DNA of 64,000 bases from Aulostomus chinensis (taxonomy: Eukaryota; Chordata; Actinopteri; Syngnathiformes; Aulostomidae), in NCBI GenBank assembly GCA_037954235.1, contig JBBMOA010000007.1, positions 28,067,457 through 28,131,456 of the forward strand, read 5' to 3'. This document shows, in pieces, positions 59,327 through 64,000 of the stretch. The notes under the pieces are model-generated. The model made no database searches, was not told the origin of the DNA, and was given only the letters and a program-made list of their open reading frames with translations. The translations under genes and the position numbers were made by a program. How positions within the stretch are numbered: position 1 is the first letter of the stretch; the number at the start of each line of letters is the position of its first letter.

Positions 59327-62300
59327 GTCTGAAGGATGGTGTATTTTATACTTGAGTCAGTAAAATGGATTTCCCCCGCCTGGATTGGTCGCAGAGCTGC
59401 TTTGTGGTCAGGCAGATTCAAATACCGTTTGGTGGCCTCTGGTGATGCAGAATTGTTGTTTACGGAACGTTTAATTCAAAAAACACAACAAATTACAGAG
59501 GATGCCAAAGCCATGTCTCTGTCTTGTGCGAAGCACCATAATTTGCAGAGAAGATTTTGTGCAGTCGTGTTCTTGGATGTGACAGATTTCTCTGAGAACG
59601 GCAAATCCATAAAGGCAACAAAGGCAACGTGTTTGTAGTTACAAGATTTTTCTGTCGTGTGTGAGCGCGTTTGATGTGTGCTGTTCCAGACGCAGAGGGG
59701 GCCTTTCTGCAGGCTGCCGACACGGCCGAGACTCACTCGACTTCACCCTGCTTTCTGCTTTACTGAATCTGCAACCTGCAACTGCACACACTTGGAAATC
59801 TGCAGATGATTTATGTGCTGTTTGGAAAATAAGACCAAGGAGTCAGCCAAGTTCTAGTCATCCGTGAAGTGTGTCAGAGGACGTGAGTTGTGCATATCTT
59901 AGTGCACGTTTGAGTGGCAGACGTAAAGACTTTAATGAGGACGTCTGCATCCTGTTGTCTCACAGTTTTAAACCCTCATGTACGAATGTGAAAGAAGTGG
60001 CTGGAATGGTTCAGAGATTTATTATAACTCAATCAGGATTTGAATAAACGCAGCAGCGAGTGGGTGTCATGTGAACGTGAACATTAGCGGGGAAATCAGT
60101 GTCACATGGCTACAGTGCAGGCCAGTGGGTCTGTTCTGTGGGTTGGCAGGAAGTGTGAACCAGAAGCCACAGCGATACATTCGTCAGAGGCAATTACCAG
60201 CACTTAACGTGCCAGCGCCTCCTTTTCTCTCATGTTTAGTCCAAGACGGTTTCTCAAATCACTGCCAAATTATCACATCCCATTTAATAAAGCGTTCTAT
60301 CGGAGCTCCTGCTCTTATTGTGTCCTTGCATGATTCATGAGTGTCATAGTTCCCGAATGATAGGAGCTGAGTTTCCTTCAAGTTGCTCAACAATGTCCAG
60401 GCTTCAACAACAGACGTTTCAGTCTTAAAATAGCAGCGGAATTTTGGATTGATTTATGTTTGGTTGTGCTTGGCATGGTCTGTTTGCAATGTGATAGTAT
60501 TTGTAAGCTAACCCACACGCGGTGGAGGAGCTGAAGCTTCGTTAATTATCATTTTATATTAGTTTTAATGACCTGTTTTTACATTAAAACAACGGTGGGA
60601 AAAAGTTTGATTTTAATGACTTTTTTGGGGGGATTTAGCAACTTTATATGTTGGTCACAAAACATAAAAAAGACATAAAAAATATAACAACGTGTGCATT
60701 TTTTTATGAGCCATAACCTCATTTGCGCTCTTTTTTTATCCCTCCGCGCCGGTCGTTGCTCGATCTGAACCGACCGCGATTGTGACTTGTGTAAACAGCA
60801 GTGCTAATTTGAACCCAAACCGCCGCCCTTCCCTGAAGCTAACCAAGTGTTATTGTGCTTAAACCAAACCAGAATTTAACCATCAGCGTCGAAACGTCAT
60901 CGTTTTTTTTTTTTCTTCTTCTGGATTGTGATTTGCAACACTCTGCAGTGCTGCCAGCTCTGTTGAGGCCCTGCATCAGCTGTGCTCACGTCACTCATCA
61001 TGTCATCCATTATTGTCTAGAGATGTGAGCAGGTATTGATAACCTGGAGAAGGAAGTTTTCCTTTGTTCATGCAAACCAAGTAAATTATCAGGAGCCTTT
61101 GTGGCGGCCTGCTTGCCATGAGTCTGAATGCATTTGTGCCGTCGGTGGAATGTCAGTCATGTTGCCTCGTGGCCCGGACTAAGATTGTGCAACTTTTTTT
61201 GAAAGCATGAAAAGTTAAGAAGATTTATTGATTGGTTTTAGCCTCTAAAAGGTGATTTCTCTCTTTTATGAGGTTGTAAATCAAATGTCTTTGAAATTTT
61301 GTTGGCTGATGAAAAAACATTTGGGAGATTTTGCTGCAGAGTCTGAGGAAACTGTTCTCGGTATTTCTCGCAATTTCAGCGGTGATGGATCACGAGAGTG
61401 ATTGTGTCTGATGGGGTGTTTGCGGCTCTGGAGAACAGTTCCACCCCACTGCAGATCAGAGGCAGCAACTCTTTCCCTGTCTGTCCCCGAAAAACAGGTG
61501 GCATAAAAACTCCAAAGATCAGACTTACAGGACGTTTTCTAACGTCTCATTCAGGTCTGCTTTCTGTCAGTTGTGCAGAGTGCAAAGGTTACCCCCTGCA
61601 ACACAGTCATCAGAGCTTCCCCGGCTCCCTCGCTTGCATTCACAAGTGTGTGAAGCTTAATATGAAAATGCTGAATTTGGTGTGTTTGTCTTGGGCCTCA
61701 CCAGCTGTGGACCTGCTGTGTTTCTAAATAATCAAGCTCTCTCCTTCCTCCACCTCTCCATTCCTCGATCACTCTTGCGTAGAGTTTAAAAACACCACAT
61801 CACTTCTTTTCAGGGATTTAGGATCCAGTTAAGGCCTTCACTTCTCTGCCATGTGTTGGGAAAATTCTTCCACACCAGTTCTTGTGGGACCTTTTTAAAT
61901 CTGTTGGATAAACTCTCAAGTTCTCGGTGGTCAAGCAAAGTAAAAATAATGTCAGATTTTTTTCAGTCTCCTTCTGGGGATACAGGGTTTCCTGGGGTCG
62001 CCGAGACATCTTTGAAAGTCCTATTTGAGTGGTGGATTTAACCCTCAACACTGTTTGTGTGAAAAATTGTTGAGTATTTTAACTTCAGGACGTAATGTTG
62101 CATAATACACAAGACCTGATGTAACACACCTCGGAGCTCCTGATTCAAACAGAATTCTGTGTGTTTGTGAGGGTGTTACATGTAGGCTACAATTCTATTT
62201 ATTAAATGATTCACAAGTAAAACAACATAAAGTATGTTTTGATATAATAAAATAAATATCAAGCCTGCCAGACATGCCTCAAAATATTTAATTCACTTTA

Positions 62301-64000
62301 AATTCAATTTTCAAAAATGACAAAATTACATGATGGCAGCTATTTCCCATGCGGCCGCAGTGCTTCGGGTTAGTTGGAGATATTACATTACATAAATATT
62401 TCTTTTTCCATTTAAAAAAATAGTTTTGCAATGAAACTAATCAAGTATCCTGTATCATAAACAGACGCTTGACTTTTATAAGAACAACACTTGAAACTCA
62501 AACTTGAAAGTGGGCCTCAAATTCAGATTCTCTGGCCCCTGGTTCCACGAGGACCGCGCACACTCGGGCGGCACCAGCAACTCACGTTTAATCTAAACCC
62601 CAGTATGGCCTAGTGCAATAATCAAGCCGCCACATTTGTGAAAAGTCTAATTTTGTGTCAAAATACCATTTGAAGGAGGGGAATGGAGGCCACTGGTAAC
62701 TGGCCCTCGTGTTCCACGCATAATTTCAGCCCATGGTTTATTCATCAGAAACTAAATTTACCTTCACGCTAAAATACACTGATAAAAGTGACTTTAGGTT
62801 TTAAATGGATGAGACATTGGACGACGTCTGCTCGCTCAGGTGTGAGCACGTGTGTCTGGGTACTGACCCAAAGCAGGCCTTGGTGAAGAAGCGGTTGCAG
62901 TGAACTTCCCAACGAACTCTGGCGCGGCTCGTTTGTGGTGAGACGAACCATCAGATCGCCGCCCAGCTGCTTGTGTAACCGTGAGTGCTCCGCATTCTTG
63001 GATGCGACAGAGGACCCAAAGTGGGGCAGAACAAAAAAAAAAAGACAAGACACAAGAGGTCTTCACTCAACCTGCATTCATGGCCTCGATGAACCAAGTC
63101 TTCTTCAGGTTTCAACCTTCGGTGCACCACTGCCAGCTAACGTGGGTTCTGCTTGGATTTGGGTGTAATCAACATGTTAAAAAGAGGAACACTCCGAGTT
63201 GGTGGCTTCATCGGCCAATTGAGCCCAGAAGAAAAGCATCACGACACATAACAGACTCATTAGCTTCAGGGTGCAAGTCATTACTGACTGCACGTCAGGA
63301 AATGAACCACAGTATTACAATTTCATCCATTTTTTCAAATTTATTTGAACAATCCCTCTCTGAAAAATGATGATGACGAGGGAGTAAGACGTCCCTGAGT
63401 AGCGGGTGAGAACGTTTGAAGTGAAAAACATAGCTCTTATATGTCAAGATGATTTTTAAAAAAAAGATGCACTTGCACAACTCAGCTTTCTTCCTCATCC
63501 AAGACAAACACCTCACTGGCGGTTTGTGTGTAACCAGACACTTATTTGTTGACACAGAAAGTGATGCGGTTATATAAAGGGACGGTAGTGGGATCATAAA
63601 ATAGTGTTTTTCCTGCCCAAAAACAACATCAGCGAGCATAAATCACCACAAAGATTTTATCTTTATTTTCCCTCTCTTCAAATTTGCTCTCAGTAGCGAG
63701 ATCGGACCTCCTGCTGAGGGATGACCTCACACTCTCGTGTTTCTCATGTCGCTCTGCGGATACGCCATATGGTAAACACAGCCAACTTTACAGCAGGAAA
63801 AGCTGTGGCTGTGAGTGACGGGGCCGTAAATCTACAATCACACATCGGGACTTGCACAACTCGGAGATGATTTTCTGATTCTCTTAACCACATTTCACTG
63901 AAAAAAAAAAAAATGCGAGGACATGTCAGAAGACAAGATCTCACAGAGCCGCAGGACATTCCTCAGGAATCTTGTGTATGGCCACGTAACAAGGATTGTT

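Larger units (their letters stand above)
55302..64000. other. Probable first intron or intergenic region, 8.7 kb
   Basis: No further coding exon is recognised. It holds a homeodomain-type palindrome block at 55.77-56.2 kb, several microsatellites and a 15-bp hairpin at 57858-57896. Calling it an intron depends on the unproven exon ending at 55301. Confidence 0.4.

Noticed and set aside
1..64000. CRISPR arrays, phage, operons, rRNA or bacterial defence systems
   Set aside because: None was seen. Split exons, splice sites, microsatellites and SINEs show a vertebrate nuclear sequence.

Overview
The window looks like vertebrate, most likely teleost fish, nuclear DNA. It has one multi-exon gene with GT/AG introns of 78 bp to 4.6 kb, many CA/GT, poly-C and CT microsatellites, and four copies of tRNA-headed SINE-type repeats with the tail (GGATAGGCTCCA..CGACCCTTAA..GGATGGATG) that is common in ray-finned fish. 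There are no operons, Shine-Dalgarno sites, CRISPR arrays or phage-like genes. Almost every open reading frame over 60 codons is chance noise in non-coding DNA.

Region 1 (190-19763, + strand) is the 3' part of a solute carrier family 23 gene (SLC23, nucleobase-ascorbate transporter or NAT family). Nine coding exons join with consistent splice phases into about 477 residues, ending at a TAG. The N-terminal part, roughly 100-120 residues by comparison with family length, lies upstream of the window. At the family substrate motif the protein has Gln-Asn, as in nucleobase transporters such as fungal UapA, and not the Pro-Asn of the vertebrate vitamin C transporters SVCT1 and SVCT2. I therefore read it as a paralogue of the Slc23a4/SNBT1 (sodium-dependent nucleobase transporter) type. 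The same motif has Ala where the family consensus has Gly.

Region 2 (about 20.8-54.8 kb) holds no gene that I can support. It contains microsatellites, SINE pieces at 27.0, 35.0 and 36.5 kb, a probable retroelement tail near 47.2 kb, C/T-rich blocks at 24.6-25.6 and 28.5-29.7 kb that may be old retroelement remnants, and a near-perfect 31-bp inverted repeat at 36984-37098.

Region 3 (about 54.8-64.0 kb) starts with a CpG-rich, TATA-containing stretch (54.79-55.06 kb) that looks like a + strand promoter. A possible first exon follows, ending at a strong GTAAGT donor at 55302. After it comes 8.7 kb that would be the first intron of a gene continuing past the window. It includes a homeodomain-type palindrome at 55781-55798 in a block that may be conserved non-coding DNA. 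The identity of this second gene cannot be read from the window.

I found no convincing undescribed multi-gene system. The observations most worth checking are the altered NAT motif, the 36.98 kb inverted repeat and the promoter with its flanking palindromic block.
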